From Roridomyces roridus (taxonomy: Eukaryota; Basidiomycota; Agaricomycetes; Agaricales; Mycenaceae): a DNA stretch of 64,000 nt. Shown in pieces: positions 50,241 through 61,623 of the stretch (the stretch's first letter is position 1; every line of letters starts with the position of its first letter). Both the position numbers and the translations under genes were made by a program. The stretch lies in NCBI GenBank assembly GCA_029378245.1, contig JARKIF010000007.1, positions 620,001 through 684,000 of the forward strand, written 5' to 3'. The notes beneath the pieces are model-generated. The model worked only from the letters and a program-made list of their open reading frames with translations. It did not search any database and had not been told where the DNA came from.

Positions 50241-50995
50241 TAGTAGGCGGCACGAGTATACACTCGCGAGTATGAGTACTCGCAGAAGTTGGGAAAACCA
50301 TACTCGCACTCGCACGAGTATTGATGGCGAGTATTCGTGTATTAGTAAGCAACTTTCGCGAGTATTCGCGAGTCGCAAGTAGTTGCACTCAACAAGTTGG
50401 AATACTCGCGAGTTGCAAATTATTTGTGAGTTATTCATGAGTATCATATATTTCAGTTACCAAACTATGTACTATCATCATCAATGACAATAACTCTCGC
50501 TGATCCTGAGGCTTCTGCTGTAGCAGGGGCCTTCCGCTTCTTGTTCCGTGTCCAACTCTCTGCAAGCTGCTTCTCAAACTCATCAACTGCTATCAAGTCC
50601 GGGTCACTGGCCCACTAGCCAACCATCACAGTGGAATGGGCTGATTGCTCACTCAGTTGGTTGCAGAGTTTCGTTACTGTTCCTCCTGATGAACAGGTAG
50701 TGACTGATAGGTAAATTGAATTCTGTACAGGAATAGACATACATTACGGAGTGATTGCCACATGCCGGCATGCCGAGTGATGCCGAGTGATGCCGGTGAT
50801 CAAATTGCTTATCTGGGTCTGTTCCGTGAGCTTATGGTAGCCAGGCAAATACTCGCGAGTACCAAGGTTTTTGGAAACCAATACTCACACTCGCACGAGT
50901 AGCACAGCCACCATCCACTCGCGAGTATGAATACTCGTACTCGCGAGTGAAATGCCGCGAGTATTCGCAGCACTCGATACTCGTGCCACTCCCTA
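50241..50995. mobile_element. 755-bp hAT-type MITE inside OMT6 exon 4
   Basis: Imperfect 19-bp terminal inverted repeats (TAGTAGGCGGCACGAGTAT and TAGGGAGTGGCACGAGTAT on the opposite strand, 15 of 19 identical). Flanked by the 8-bp duplication GCCGGAGC/GCCGGAGA. OMT7 shows the uninterrupted site. About 170 bp at each end is filled with ACTCGCGAGTA-type palindromes, the same design as the element at 1871-2644 but with a different motif. No transposase frame. Confidence 0.82.
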
Positions 50996-52100
50996 GCCGG
51001 AGAAAAAGGAGCGGGCTACGCGGTTCAACCAAGCAATGATCGCCTTCGCCAGCGTTTCAGGCGCCGGCTTGCTCCGCCAAGGTGTCTAGGACTGCTGCGA
51101 TTTTTGGAACTGATGCACATGACGGACAGCCTATCCCTGGGCTGCGCTTCCCACCGACACCGTCGTCTGCGACATCGGAGGTGGATACGGACACAATACG
51201 ATCGACTTACTCAAGGATTTTCCCCAGCTCAAAATTATTGTCCAAGATTTGCCGGAAGTTATCGAGGAGGGCAGGAAGGTGTGAGATCTGTTTTCTTGTT
51301 CAACATTCTCGCAGACAAACGGAAAGATTTTGGAGACGAACAACAATCTCGACTCTTGGTTAAAGGACCGCGTGGAGCACATTCCGTTCGATTTTTTCAT
51401 TGGATCACCTGTGCAAGGGTGTGATATGTACTACGTGAGTGCCTCTGAATCCATCCCAATACAAGCCTTGGAAATACTACCCCCATGCACGTTCCTAGCT
51501 TGCACACATCATCCATGACTGGCCCACAGCAGAGTGCAAGAAAATTTTGGACAATATCCGCAAGGTCGTCAAGCCGTCCAGTCGGTTGTTCGTGCGTAAG
51601 TCGCAGCTCCATCTTTACAAGATTTCCCTCTGGGGATAGCAGTGCATCATCCTTAGACGAATTCGTGCTCAAGTATGTCGCCCCTCAAGACGGAAACTCT
51701 GACAGGATTGTACAGAATTCATGCCCGGCAGTTTGAACCTTGCATAATTGATTGAACCATCCCTAGGCCCCCGAGCCGCTACTCCCCAACTACGGAATGG
51801 GCCGCGTTCGTTTGTACGCTCAAGACATCAACATGATGGTTGTAGTCAACGGCCAGGAGCGCACTTTGGCTGAATTCATTCAAATGGGGTACGGCACTCG
51901 ATTATTTTTGTGATTCGTGCTAAGTTGAACATTCATCATGACCAGGGACAATAGTGGATTTGAGTTTGTGAAACTTTGGGAACTGGGAGAAAGCGGGCTA
52001 CTCGAGTTTAAACCCAGGGTTTAGAATAATAACCTAGGTACCTTTGAGAACGAGACTCGAGGAGTGACAAGGGCGTACGACCTTGATTGATCATTGAGTT

Positions 52101-52235
52101 CAAGCCGCGACAACATTCCCACGGTTGAACTTTGCATCGCGAACTATGTTCCCACGGTTCATGTGTTTTCATTCAGACTGAACCATCCTCGACTATACGC
52201 TGTATGTCTGTCCTACAGCTTATCGTATCTGCTCT
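52101..52235 (+). repeat. dispersed 3'-flank repeat, copy 4, plus DUF6534 scrap
   Basis: Directly after OMT6: GCCGCGACAACATTCCCACG, then a second TTCCCACGG and TTCAGACTGAACC. This is followed at about 52194-52235 by sequence like the antisense C-terminal end of the DUF6534 gene (CTGTATGTCTGTCC). Same order as after OMT7. Confidence 0.6.
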
Positions 52236-52534
52236 TCATTCAGACTGAACCCTCCGTCCGTCATCTCGGCTTCTTGCGTTCCTCTAGCTTCACTGTCAGG
52301 TCGATGTCGACTGAGTTTTCAATCCCTTGTTACCACCGACCCATCTTAGACACCGAAGATGGTATCCTTTGAGATGTCGACTAGGACCTCGAAAGAATCT
52401 TGCTCGTAATCGGAATCATATAATTAGCGGCCATGCCTCTTAAACGCCTCTCAAACGTGTAAACCCGAAAGCATATCTTACGATAAGGCAGGCTATTTAA
52501 GTGGCACCATGGACTGTGCTACTGCTTCAATTTC

Positions 52535-54107
52535 ATGGCGTCCAACGAAGCTCAAGTGTCCCCACGTCCCTTGCAAGTGAACATCGTCGGTGCAGGTCTC
52601 GGCGGACTGACTGCTGCCATCGCATTGCGAAGATCTGGCCACAAAGTTCAGGTCCGTCAACTCAGCAACCAGCACTGATTTTTTTCAAAGCTTTCCACCC
52701 AGATCTTTGAAGGCTCTGAGAAAAAGACAGAACTCGGGAACGGCATCACTTTACAAGTCAACGGTTTGCGCGTTCTGCACCAACTGGGATTTTCCTCGAG
52801 GAACTTGCAGGGCGCGGAATACGATGGGGTACGTGACGTCTCCGAGTCTGAATCCCTGTACGATCATGTCTAAATCAACTCCAGATAGTCCGCTTTGACG
52901 CTCACACTGGCTCTGGAACGTTGCATTCGTGGGGTGCTCGCAGTACTGAGGACAATGATTTCCGAGTTGGTCTCGTTTATGGCTCCTCGGAGTGACACTA
53001 ACATTATCTAGGCTATGGCCTGTCATCGGAGCGATTTCCGCGACGAACTAGAACGTTTAGCGACTGCTAAAGAAGGACAAGGCATGCCCGCACAGCTCCA
53101 TCTGGACAGTAAAGTCGTAGTCTGGAAGTATCACTTTGGCCAATGGCGAGACCATTTCCGCGGATCTTGTGGTTGGTGCCGACGGTATTAATGTGCGTAT
53201 CTTGCGCTGTTGTACACATTTTGAGATTGAGCTGCTTCCAAGTCCACAATACGAACCAGCATCGTGGGACACCCCGTACGGCCTCTTCCCTGTGGATTAT
53301 CCTGTGTCCGCTTCCTCCTTGATGCTTCGGGCGTGAACGACATCCCTGATCTCGGGTGGCTCACAGACAACCCTCATGCCAACAAAGGCATCCAGTGGCC
53401 TGGAGAAGAACGCCGGCTTATTTACACGTACCCGGTGCGAAATCGAACTCTCATCAACTTTGTCGGTTTTTTCGCGGATGAGGACCAGGCAAAGCCAGAT
53501 TGGGTGCCGTCTGCAACTCGGCAGGATGTACTCAACAAATTCCACGACGCCCATCCCAAGTTCCTACGCCTGCTGGATCTGCCTATCGTCTCCCCAACCT
53601 TGAAATGGAAGCTCCGGACTGTGCCGATACTACGAACCTGGATCCGCGGCCGCGCGGTGCTCCTCGGCGACTCCGCACACGCCACAATTCCCTACATGGG
53701 CCAAGGTAGACGCGTTGTTATCCGTGGCTAGCTTCTCTGATTTCGTTGGCTACCAGGCTCAGCAATGGCGATAGAAGACGCCGGTGTATTGGGCGTACTG
53801 CTTCCTTTTGGAACCACGCAGGATGCGATCTACAGCCGTCTCGCGGCGTACGAGATGCTGAGGAAGGAGCGAGGGGAGTTCGTCAACAAGCAATCTCTGG
53901 ACCGGGCTCTTTCGAACAACGGTGACGGTACATTTCGACCGCAATGTGAGTAATTTGATGAAGTATTATATCAACCTTTTCACGTCCTCGTAAGCGCAGG
54001 ATTCGGAGACTCAAGCTCGTGTTTTGAAACACGACGCAATTCAAGTCGCACAGGAGTACTTGAGCATGCACTTTGGTGGTGAAACGGGCGTTAGAAACAC
54101 TCTATAG
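52535..54107 (+). pseudogene. salicylate-hydroxylase-like flavin monooxygenase FMO4, frame-broken
   Basis: Starts MASNEAQVSPRPLQ with the FAD motif GAGLGGL, and continues through LVVGADGIN (DG motif), GHPVRPLPCGLSC and LLGDSAHATIPYMGQG (GD motif). This is the single-chain salicylate/3-hydroxybenzoate hydroxylase group, unlike FMO1-3; some members remove a carboxyl while hydroxylating. At about 53119-53122 the frame shifts: DSKVV is followed by SGSITLANGE in another frame, with several residues of the family missing, which indicates a small deletion not divisible by three. The last exon (DSETQARVLKHDAIQVA) also lacks a donor in the right phase. A sequencing error is possible; otherwise it is a pseudogene. 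Confidence 0.72.
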
Positions 54108-54460
54108 AGTACATACGATGAGGACATTGACAGATGAACTGTGAAGAACGTGGACATTTGCCAGTCTCAAGACAGTGACAGATGAGTGGGATAAGAAAGA
54201 GCGAGGATTTGTCATTGTCAGTGTGCGCGCACAATACAACGTCCCGACAGACCAATTGATGCGCCGGATGAGCTTGACCTGCCACTCGCGAAGAGTTTTG
54301 AGGCAGCGAACCGTCCCTCTGAAGGCCAGGAGGGTATGTACGTCAGCAGTCGAGAGCGACGATTGAGCAATGAGGCCGGAGGACATCAGACGTCTAGCTC
54401 GGATCAATCTAAAAGTTTGCCATCAGACTTTGATCAGACTACCTGCGGCTTCCAACGTCC

Positions 54461-54690
54461 ATGTCTTCCTCCACGAGCAAGCGTACCAGCAACAGTTTTT
54501 CCATGACTTCTGGCCGCGGGGCGGTCATCCTGTCCTTATAGCTGGGCTGATGTGTATTCAGTGTATACATCCAAGCTTCAGGCCCCGCAAGTATTACTAG
54601 CTCGTCAGGTCCAGCTAGAACCTGGAAAAGCTGGCATCCGCCCCTTAATCGTCGACTCGAACCACCTCATTAACTTCGATACTGGTGCGT
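54461..54690 (+). pseudogene. 5' relic of a phenol-hydroxylase-type FMO
   Basis: Begins MSSSTSK at 54461. The next part corresponds to the GGEVHPVLIAGAG region but with shifts and a stop. Further on, a decayed acceptor is followed by AGIRPLIVDSNHLIN, the third exon of FMO1-3. It is a tandem leftover right in front of FMO3. Confidence 0.7.
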
Positions 54691-54781
54691 TGAGTACATA
54701 AGGTGTTGGGGCATGGGCCCATGGCACCACCCATAATTTAAAATTGAATTTCCTCCGCTCCCCTTCCACTCGCACGCTTCC

Positions 54782-57090
54782 ATGCCTTCATCCACGACGA
54801 CGAGCAGCAGCAGCAGCTTTGCTGCGACATTTGGGCCGCCAGGGGAAGTCCATCCGGTTCTCATAGCTGGAGCAGGTGTGTGCATCCATGCATCTTCAAA
54901 CTCCTCTAATATTAACTCGGCAGGTCCGGCTGGAAGTCTTCTTGCTGTAAGGGACAGCGACTATTTCCTTTCGTCATCCTCACACGATCTTTCACGTAGT
55001 TCTGTCTGGCAAAGCTGGGCATCTGCTCCTTGATCGTCGACTCGAACCACTTCATTGACCACGAATGGGGACGCGGAGATGGACTCCAGTGTCGGTGAGA
55101 AAGCAGTTGAATGGTTAAGGCAATTATATATCCTCGCCAGGACCACCGAAATCTTCCGCTCCCTCGGTATCGCTGAGAGTATGATTGTACAAGGACAACG
55201 GCTCTACCAACGAACTTTCTGGGTCAGTGAATCTTCGGGCGAAACACCGAGCTAAGACGGTGTTCTCAGGATATGACGGCTAACCCTCCCACGTGTAAAA
55301 CAATAAGCGACTCTTTCAAGAAAGAGTTGGATATCGAGGAGTTGTATACGTCAGTTGCACGGACTGTCACTACTGTTAGCAATGCTCACAGCATATAGGA
55401 TATCCATCCGCCAGGGATTGGTAGAGAAGACGCTCGCCGAGGCCACTACAGCCATCTGCGGCGTCACCGTTGCCCGTCCCTGGGCTTTCGTCGACGCGCA
55501 TCTAGACGAAACAAACCCCAGCTCCAATCCCATTGTTGTCACCCTCAAATCGCAATATGGTGAACTGCGCGAGGTCCGCGCGCAGTATGTTGTGGGCTGC
55601 GACGGTGGACGCAGCAACGTCCGTCGTTCTCTCGAGAAATACGGTGTCAAACTCCAAGGGGACGCTCACGATTCTGTCTGGTGTGCAATGGATGTTCTGG
55701 GATTCAAGACAGATTTTCCCGACGTCAAGAAACTCCCGTGCGTGTTTTACTAGAGAGGTTTCACCAATTTCCCTCACGCCTCGAAGTGTTCTCTCAGCGA
55801 AAGACGGCGCCATCCTAGCCATTCCCCGTGAAGACATTCGCGGCCAAAATTGCTTCCGATTTTATTGCGAGATGTCTGCCGCAGGAGCAACACCTTCTAT
55901 GGGAGATGTCGTGGCCAAGGTCCATCAGATTTTCCAGCCGTATACAATAACCTGGGACGAAGTCAACTGGTTCACGGTGTACACCGTGGGCCAACGTATC
56001 GCGTCGGCATTCGATGTGCATCAGCGTATGTTTTTGGCCGGCGATGCTGCACATCTACACAGTCCCAAAGGTTTGTTATTCCTTTTTGCTGATTGCACCT
56101 CCGACGAATCCCTCAGGTGCCCTCGGGATGAACACATCCCTCCAGGACGCACACAACCTCGCTACCAAGATCGCGCTTGTGCATAATGGCTTCGCACAAC
56201 CAAAAATCCTTTCCACTTATGCTCTCGAACGCCGCGGTGTCGCTATGCGTTTACTAGAGATGGACGCGGAGCTCATCGAGCTGTACGCCAAGCAAGGCGG
56301 CGCATCTGAGTCCCCTGAGCAGATGCAAAAACTCATAATTTGTATAACGAAACACCGGGCGTTCCAGGCGGGGACGGATATCACCTATCCAGCGAACAAT
56401 TTGGTTGGGAATGTCCCGCCCAATCGCTCAGCAATGCTGGAGCTCGTCGGGGGCGAGGGTCTGATTGTTGGCCGACGGCTTCTTCCAGCTGGCGTGAGGA
56501 GGTACAGCGACGGGTGTTCTTGCAACATCCACGACGCCGCTCCTTACGATGGCAGGTTCACTGTCTTCATCTGCCTCGGCGATCTTACCGCCCTGGGCAG
56601 AGTCCAGGAGTTGACCGGATTGCAAGATTTAGTCTTTCGACAAGGCGGAATCTGGGATCAGCTGGGAGATAGGGCAGAGAAGGTGGTTCGTTTCGTTGGG
56701 CTCACGACAACATCGCACCTCTCCATCGAATTCGCCAACCTCGTTCATCGAGTGCTCGACCTGCCCACTATATCCGCCATTTTACCCACCAAGAAACGAG
56801 CAACGCTATTCGATACGACTCGGCTCTACAACGATGACATCCCCTGTTTATCGCCGTACGTGGATCATACTGCGCACACGCCGTCCACGGCGGAGACGGA
56901 CATTATCAGTCTCAAGGCCGCCGCGGGAATCTTGCTTCATCCGGCACACCAAAAGTGGGATGTGCATTTAGTGACTGGGGGCATCGTTGTTGTTCGTCCG
57001 GACGGGCATGTGGGGATCGTGAACCCAGGGTTAGACGGGGTTTCGTGGGATGTTGTGGAGGGCTATTTCAAGGGATTTTTGGTGCTTTGA
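54782..57090 (+). CDS. FAD-dependent aromatic hydroxylase FMO3 (phenol 2-monooxygenase-like), intact
   Basis: Eight exons: 54782-54875, 54924-54946, 55000-55094, 55141-55222, 55270-55349, 55399-55737, 55787-56070 and 56117-57090, giving 656 aa. It has GAGPAG at the N-terminus, VVGCDGGRSNVRR, FLAGDAAHLHSP and the phenol-hydroxylase C-terminal extension (GRRLLPAGVRR, VVVRPDGHVGI). Nearly identical to FMO1 in the last exon. It and OMT7 share intergenic sequence with FMO2-OMT6 (ACAAAGAAAAAAGCTGCGTT, then GGAGAGGTCGATTATG), so the two pairs arose by duplication of one segment. Ring hydroxylation of the chlorinated or unchlorinated polyketide is the likely job. Confidence 0.87.
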
Positions 57091-57319
57091 ACAAAGAAAA
57101 AAGCTGCGTTGGAATTGATCTTCTTATTTCAATCGTGTTGATCTGTTTCACGCGAGCGGAGAGGTCGATTATGTATTACTGTCCTCCTTTAGAGACGGAA
57201 GCGAAGTCGGAAGACGATTGGAAGAGTTTATCGAATCTAGAAGGCTCGTCGCTTTACCGTGGGGCTTGGGGGGGTGTTAACTTGAGGGCATCAAGTCCTC
57301 GCTCTGCCATCAGCCTGGC

Positions 57320-59229
57320 ATGTCACCCACCCGGGAAGCCCCCAGTGCCAGCGGTCTCACCGAGATTCTCACCCTCGCCGAGCTGATCTCCAGCAGCGTC
57401 AAAGATGTTATGGCAGAGTATACGGCCGCGGGGTCTTGCCTGCCGTCCCTGTCGTCTACGGCCCAGGGGCCGTTTGATTCTGCGGAGTCCCTGGCCACTC
57501 GTCCGAAACTCGTCAAGGCTATTCGCACGTTGGACGCTGCATGCGCGCAACTTGTGTTTACGGTTGGGAGCCCGGAGCACGTCATGTTCAACGTAAGATT
57601 TTTTCAACGACTCGATGCTTGGTATTGGGAACCTCTGCTTCAATCGTCGCAGAAATCGCACGCTGGTGTGCGTATGGCCTCCCTGAAGTCGTCGGTGGAA
57701 TTGATGTTCTATAGATCCAAGAACCGACCTGCTTGCTCATTGCCACCGACGCCAAAATTGCAGACCACCTCCTCGACAAACCCGACGGCCTTCATGCCGA
57801 CGAACTTTCACGCCTTTCAGGGATCGATTCCGGGAGACTCGCTCGTGTGCTGAGGCTCCTGTGTACCAGGCATTGCTTCACTGAAGGTGCGTCTTGGAGA
57901 ATTTTGTATTGAATATTTATTCAGAAACCATAGTCAAACCAAACGTCTTTGCCAACAATCGACTGAGCATGAAGCTCCTTTCGACAGACTCGACGTCTTC
58001 TTTCGTGGGACACGTGTAATTCGCACATCGCATACTTTATGCCAGAAGAAATTATGATATTCCAGAGCGGATGTCGACGGTCGAGCGTTTACTGCGCTCA
58101 ACGCAGCTTTGAAGGAGCCCACTGGAGGCAGCGCGTTCATGCGCGAGTTTGGTTGCAAGCTCTTTGAGTTTTATCGCTTGGTAAGTAGGCAGGCTCACTA
58201 CTGAATGAAGCACATGTTGAATGCTTTTAGTAGCCGGAACAGAAAGAGCGGGCTACGCGGTTCAATCAGGGCATGATCGCCTACGCCAGCATTAATGGTG
58301 CTGGCTTGCTCAGCCAAGGTACGCCAGACTAAGTAGTGCAATTTTTGAACACATGAACATGGTGGACAGTTTATCCCTGGGCTTCGCTTCCAACCGACGC
58401 CGTGGTTTGCGATGTCGGAGGTGGATATGGACATATTACGATCGATTTGCTCAAGAAATTCCCCCAGCTCAAGATTGTCGTTCAAGATTTGCCGGAGGTT
58501 ATCGAGGAAGGAAAGAAGGTTCGAGACTTCTCCTTTTGAACAATGTTCTCGCGGACTGGCGAAAGATTCTGGAAGCAAGCAAGGATTTCGACTCTTCGTT
58601 AACGGGCCGCGTTCAGCACATCCCGCTTGATTTTTTCGTGGAATCACCTGTGGAAGGGTGTGATATATACCATGTAAGCGCCCCAGTAGAACTCGCTGAA
58701 ATGGGCTCATATAAATCTCAAGCTCGCACACATCGTACATGACTGGCCTACAGCAGAGTGCAAGAAGATTTTGGACAATATCCGCAAGGTCGTCAAACCG
58801 TCCAGCCGGCTGCTTATCAGTAAGTCGTCTCCGTTTTAGCTTGACAACGGCTATAAAATATCCTTAGACGAGTCTGTGATGCAATATGCCGCCCCGCAAG
58901 ACGGAGACTCTGGAGATCATGAGAAGGTCGTACAGTATTCGTCCCAGCTTGAGTTGGTTATTGAATCATGCATAGGCTCCGGAACCTCTGCTCCCAAACT
59001 ACGGAATGGGCCGCGTTCGTCCATATGCTCAAGATCTGAACATGATGGTCCTCTTCGACGCCCAGGAGCGAACTTTGACCGAATTCATTGAGATGGGGTA
59101 CGAAACTTGATATTCCCTCATTCGTGCAGAATTGAACAATCATTGACCAGGGAGACTAGCGGATTCGAGTTTGTGAAACTTTGGGAACTGGGCGAGACTG
59201 GGCTACTCGAGTTCAAGCCCAAGGCTTAG
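57320..59229 (+). CDS. O-methyltransferase OMT7 (COMT-like), intact
   Basis: Starts MSPTREAPSASGL at 57320, with exon 1 to 57592. Further exons join in phase through ATDAKIADHLLDKPDGL, VKPNVFANNRLSMK, the SAM motif CDVGGGYGH, IVHDWPTAECKKIL, PEPLLPNYGMG and KLWELGETGLLEFK to TAG at 59227-59229. It has introns absent in OMT1/2/4 (after KSHAG, inside HV/AD and in LINES), shared with OMT6. It is therefore the living representative of a second OMT subtype, while OMT6 is its dead copy. Same strand and directly downstream of FMO3. SAM-dependent phenol O-methylation is expected. Confidence 0.83.
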
Positions 59230-59325
59230 AATACCTAGGTACCTTGTAAGATATCAGAACAACGAGACTCGAGACAAGGGTGCCAGTGATTGGCTATCTG
59301 AGTACCAATGCCACCGGCGGAGTTT

Positions 59326-59403
59326 GTTGACATGGCGTCTGCGAGCGTATTGGAATTTGTCAAATTGTGGGACTTGGGAGAGGCTGGGTCGGTCGATGTT
59401 TAG
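59326..59403 (+). pseudogene. O-methyltransferase C-terminal relic
   Basis: Encodes EFVDMASAS...LEFVKLWDLGEAGSVDV and a stop: the end of a further OMT last exon just behind OMT7, without upstream exons. Confidence 0.75.
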
Positions 59404-59470
59404 ACAGCGACAACAAAGTTCTCACGGTTGAACTATGTATCACGAACTGTATTTCCACGGTTCGATGACC
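59404..59470 (+). repeat. dispersed 3'-flank repeat, copy 5
   Basis: AGCGACAACAAAGTTCTCAC, GGTTGAAC, then TTTCCACGGTTC. The same family as at 17.1 and 52.1 kb, here between an OMT end and the intact DUF6534 gene, which is probably the ancestral arrangement. Confidence 0.65.
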
Positions 59471-59480
59471 ACATCGATTT

Positions 59481-61120
59481 TCATTCAGACTGAACCGTCC
59501 TCAACTCAATCCCCTCGGTGTGCGTATACACCGTATGTCCTTCCGATATCTCATCCGCATCCGAAGGCGCCACTTGCCACAGATCCTCCTTCTGTTCATC
59601 CCAATCCACGTCAAAGATCGTCCCCTCCATCTCCCCACCGAGGTTCCCTGTGCTGAAGAACGTGTTGAACGTCGAAGATTTGGCACCCCGATCCCCGGCA
59701 CGTGGTCCAGCAGCGAATTCCATTCCTGGGAGCTCGGTCTCGTTCGATGTCGTGGATTTTCCGTCCCGGAGGTTGAGGTGCAGCCGGGAAATCATGATGG
59801 CGGTCATTATTTGACTGAAGCTCGCCCCAGCAGCCTTCATATCCGGCGGTGCACGCTATATTTCTGTTGAAATTTGTTTCTGGGCAAATCGAGAGCTGCG
59901 ACTCACGAAATAGATGATGCAATTGATCAAGTTGACGCTGAAGATGATGAAAAAGTACATGATTCCATCGCGGAGCAGGATGTGCATGTAGCTGAGGAAA
60001 GTCAGTGCAACCCTGAAACTGCAATCAAAAGAAACAACACGCACTTCATCTTGCCGTGCTTCCTCTGATACCTGACCGTCCTCCACAAAGTGAGGACAAA
60101 GATACACGTATCTGTCGCTATCGGCGCAGCCCAGAACGCGCCTATGAATCGAGTCTGTCAGCACGAAGAATAGCAAGAACAAGGAAGCTCACCAAACCAG
60201 GTATTATCCCCAGTCAGAACACAACCTGACGTCGGGTCAGCAGAAATGAATGGATGTAACACGATCGGCTAACCTGGGAATCCGGGCGGCAAAGGGACAC
60301 CTGGGCGCGGGCTATGTCAGAAAAGGAGTCTACTCCGAAACATGAGATGACTACTCACGGACGCCGAAATGCAAAGCCCACGCCATGAGAATGATTTGCG
60401 TGGAGAGCATCGCGGCGAGGAAAGCGAGGATGAATTTGTTGTTGCGGTAGAGGGCGTAAACGCGGAGAATGAGCGTCACTGGGGCGCTGTTAGTGGGAAG
60501 GGAGGGAGGGCGGACTTGACTTGCTTTCGGCGACTGCGGGAATGTAATTAACGATCACCGTGCGAAGGAGAGAAGCGACGCACTTGCGACTAGGGACATG
60601 GTGGCCGCGCCCGGGAACAGGACATATCGCTCGCATCTGAGGAGGAGAGGTTGGCCGTGGAAGATGGATGAGGACGGAAACCCACAGCTAAGACGCATTT
60701 CGGTAACAGGATATATGCACACGACCAAGCACTCACCTCGACGGACCAATGCGTCTCGAAAAACGCTGTATCATCAGTTGTCGGAGAGTCGATACGGTGA
60801 AGATGTAGCACACACCAACTTGCAGCACGATAAACTGACCATGCGTCACATACCGATTTAGATAGAAGAGCATCGATGCTAGGGTGAGCCGCTGTGACCA
60901 CATCTTGTCCACCTCGACCGGAAACGTGAGTACTGCAAGAACAAGATCAGCTGAGAGATTTCCGGGAGAAGCAGCACACCACGGACTATGATCCCAAAGA
61001 TACAGCACATAACACGCCGTGGCGAACATGTAGTTGTTTCTCCTGTATGCATCGTCAGAGCGAATCGAAGAAGAGCAGCCACACTCACAGACGCCCGAAG
61101 GCCGTCGCCAGAGACTCCAT
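59481..61120 (-). CDS. DUF6534-type multi-span membrane protein, copy 2
   Basis: Starts MESLATAFGRL at 61120. Visible exons include NNYMFATACYVLYLWDH, LTFPVEVDKMWSQRLTLAS, LNRYVTHGQFIVLQ, FFETHWSVE and a final exon with MKAAGASFSQIMTAIMISRLHLNLR and a hydrophilic tail GGEMEGTIFDVD...GIELRTVQSE. This is the basidiomycete seven-helix DUF6534 family with no known function. It is a paralogue of 37608-39280, lacking the intron before SFSQ. Its 3' end lies against OMT7, tail to tail. Relics of the same gene end occur at 17.03 and 52.2 kb, so it was part of the duplicated unit. Exon ends were only partly resolved; the gene appears intact. Confidence 0.7.
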
Positions 61121-61623
61121 CGCTGCAGTCGGTGGTGAGAGTCCAGGAATGAGGGCGGCGTACGTACAGAAAAACAAGGCCGGAGTTTTTTGTTTGCCGG
61201 AGTGTTCTATCTGAATGTGACAGCAAAGCCGAGCCGACCCTGCAGTTAGACAGATCGTGGAAAAAGCTGGTCGTAACCAGTGACACTGCCGAGAGGGCGC
61301 TCTGGCCGCCCCTGAGGTTGCCCTGAGGCCTGAGGTGCGCGAAACATTCGGAGCCTTTGCCGCGGCCCGAGCCTCGTTTTCTTTGAAGGAAAGGGTTATG
61401 TCCCGTTGTTCATTGATTGACGTCAAGGTCGTGGCGGGTGGCGCTGGGCGCCGATCCCAGTCGCTCGGATGTCCGTGGGCGCTTGCCAGTGGTGGTAGTC
61501 GGAAGTTGTAAGTACGGAGGCAAGCAGGAAGTGATTTCATACTCCGACGTCATTGATCAATTGTTGATCCGAGTATTCTCACGGTTGAAAACAAAGTTGA
61601 ACAGTGTCCAAACAAATCTAGAT
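61121..61623. other. intergenic, DUF6534 copy 2 promoter side
   Basis: About 500 bp between the DUF6534 start and the symporter stop, with no supported gene. Confidence 0.5.

Larger units (their letters stand above)
47424..52024 (+). pseudogene. O-methyltransferase OMT6, disrupted by two transposons
   Basis: Starts MSPTRSAPSASGL at 47424 and ends at TAG 52022-52024, with all OMT exons still recognisable: ATDAKIADHLLDKPNGL, VKPNVFVNNRL, the SAM motif CDIGGGYGH, IIHDWPTAECKKIL and KLWELGESGLLEFK. It is the sister of OMT7 with shared flanks. An LTR element (47883-49794) splits the codons after KPNGL in exon 2, and a hAT-type element (50241-50995) sits within the first bases of exon 4. Removing both on paper leaves an otherwise open structure, so the insertions are recent. 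It cannot make a full enzyme. Confidence 0.88.

Noticed and set aside
50240..50996. Regular ACTCGCGAGTA repeats as a CRISPR-like array or telomeric repeat
   Set aside because: Eukaryotic context. Spacing is irregular, the repeats occur in both orientations, and they are bounded by inverted ends with an 8-bp duplication, which marks a hAT-type element.
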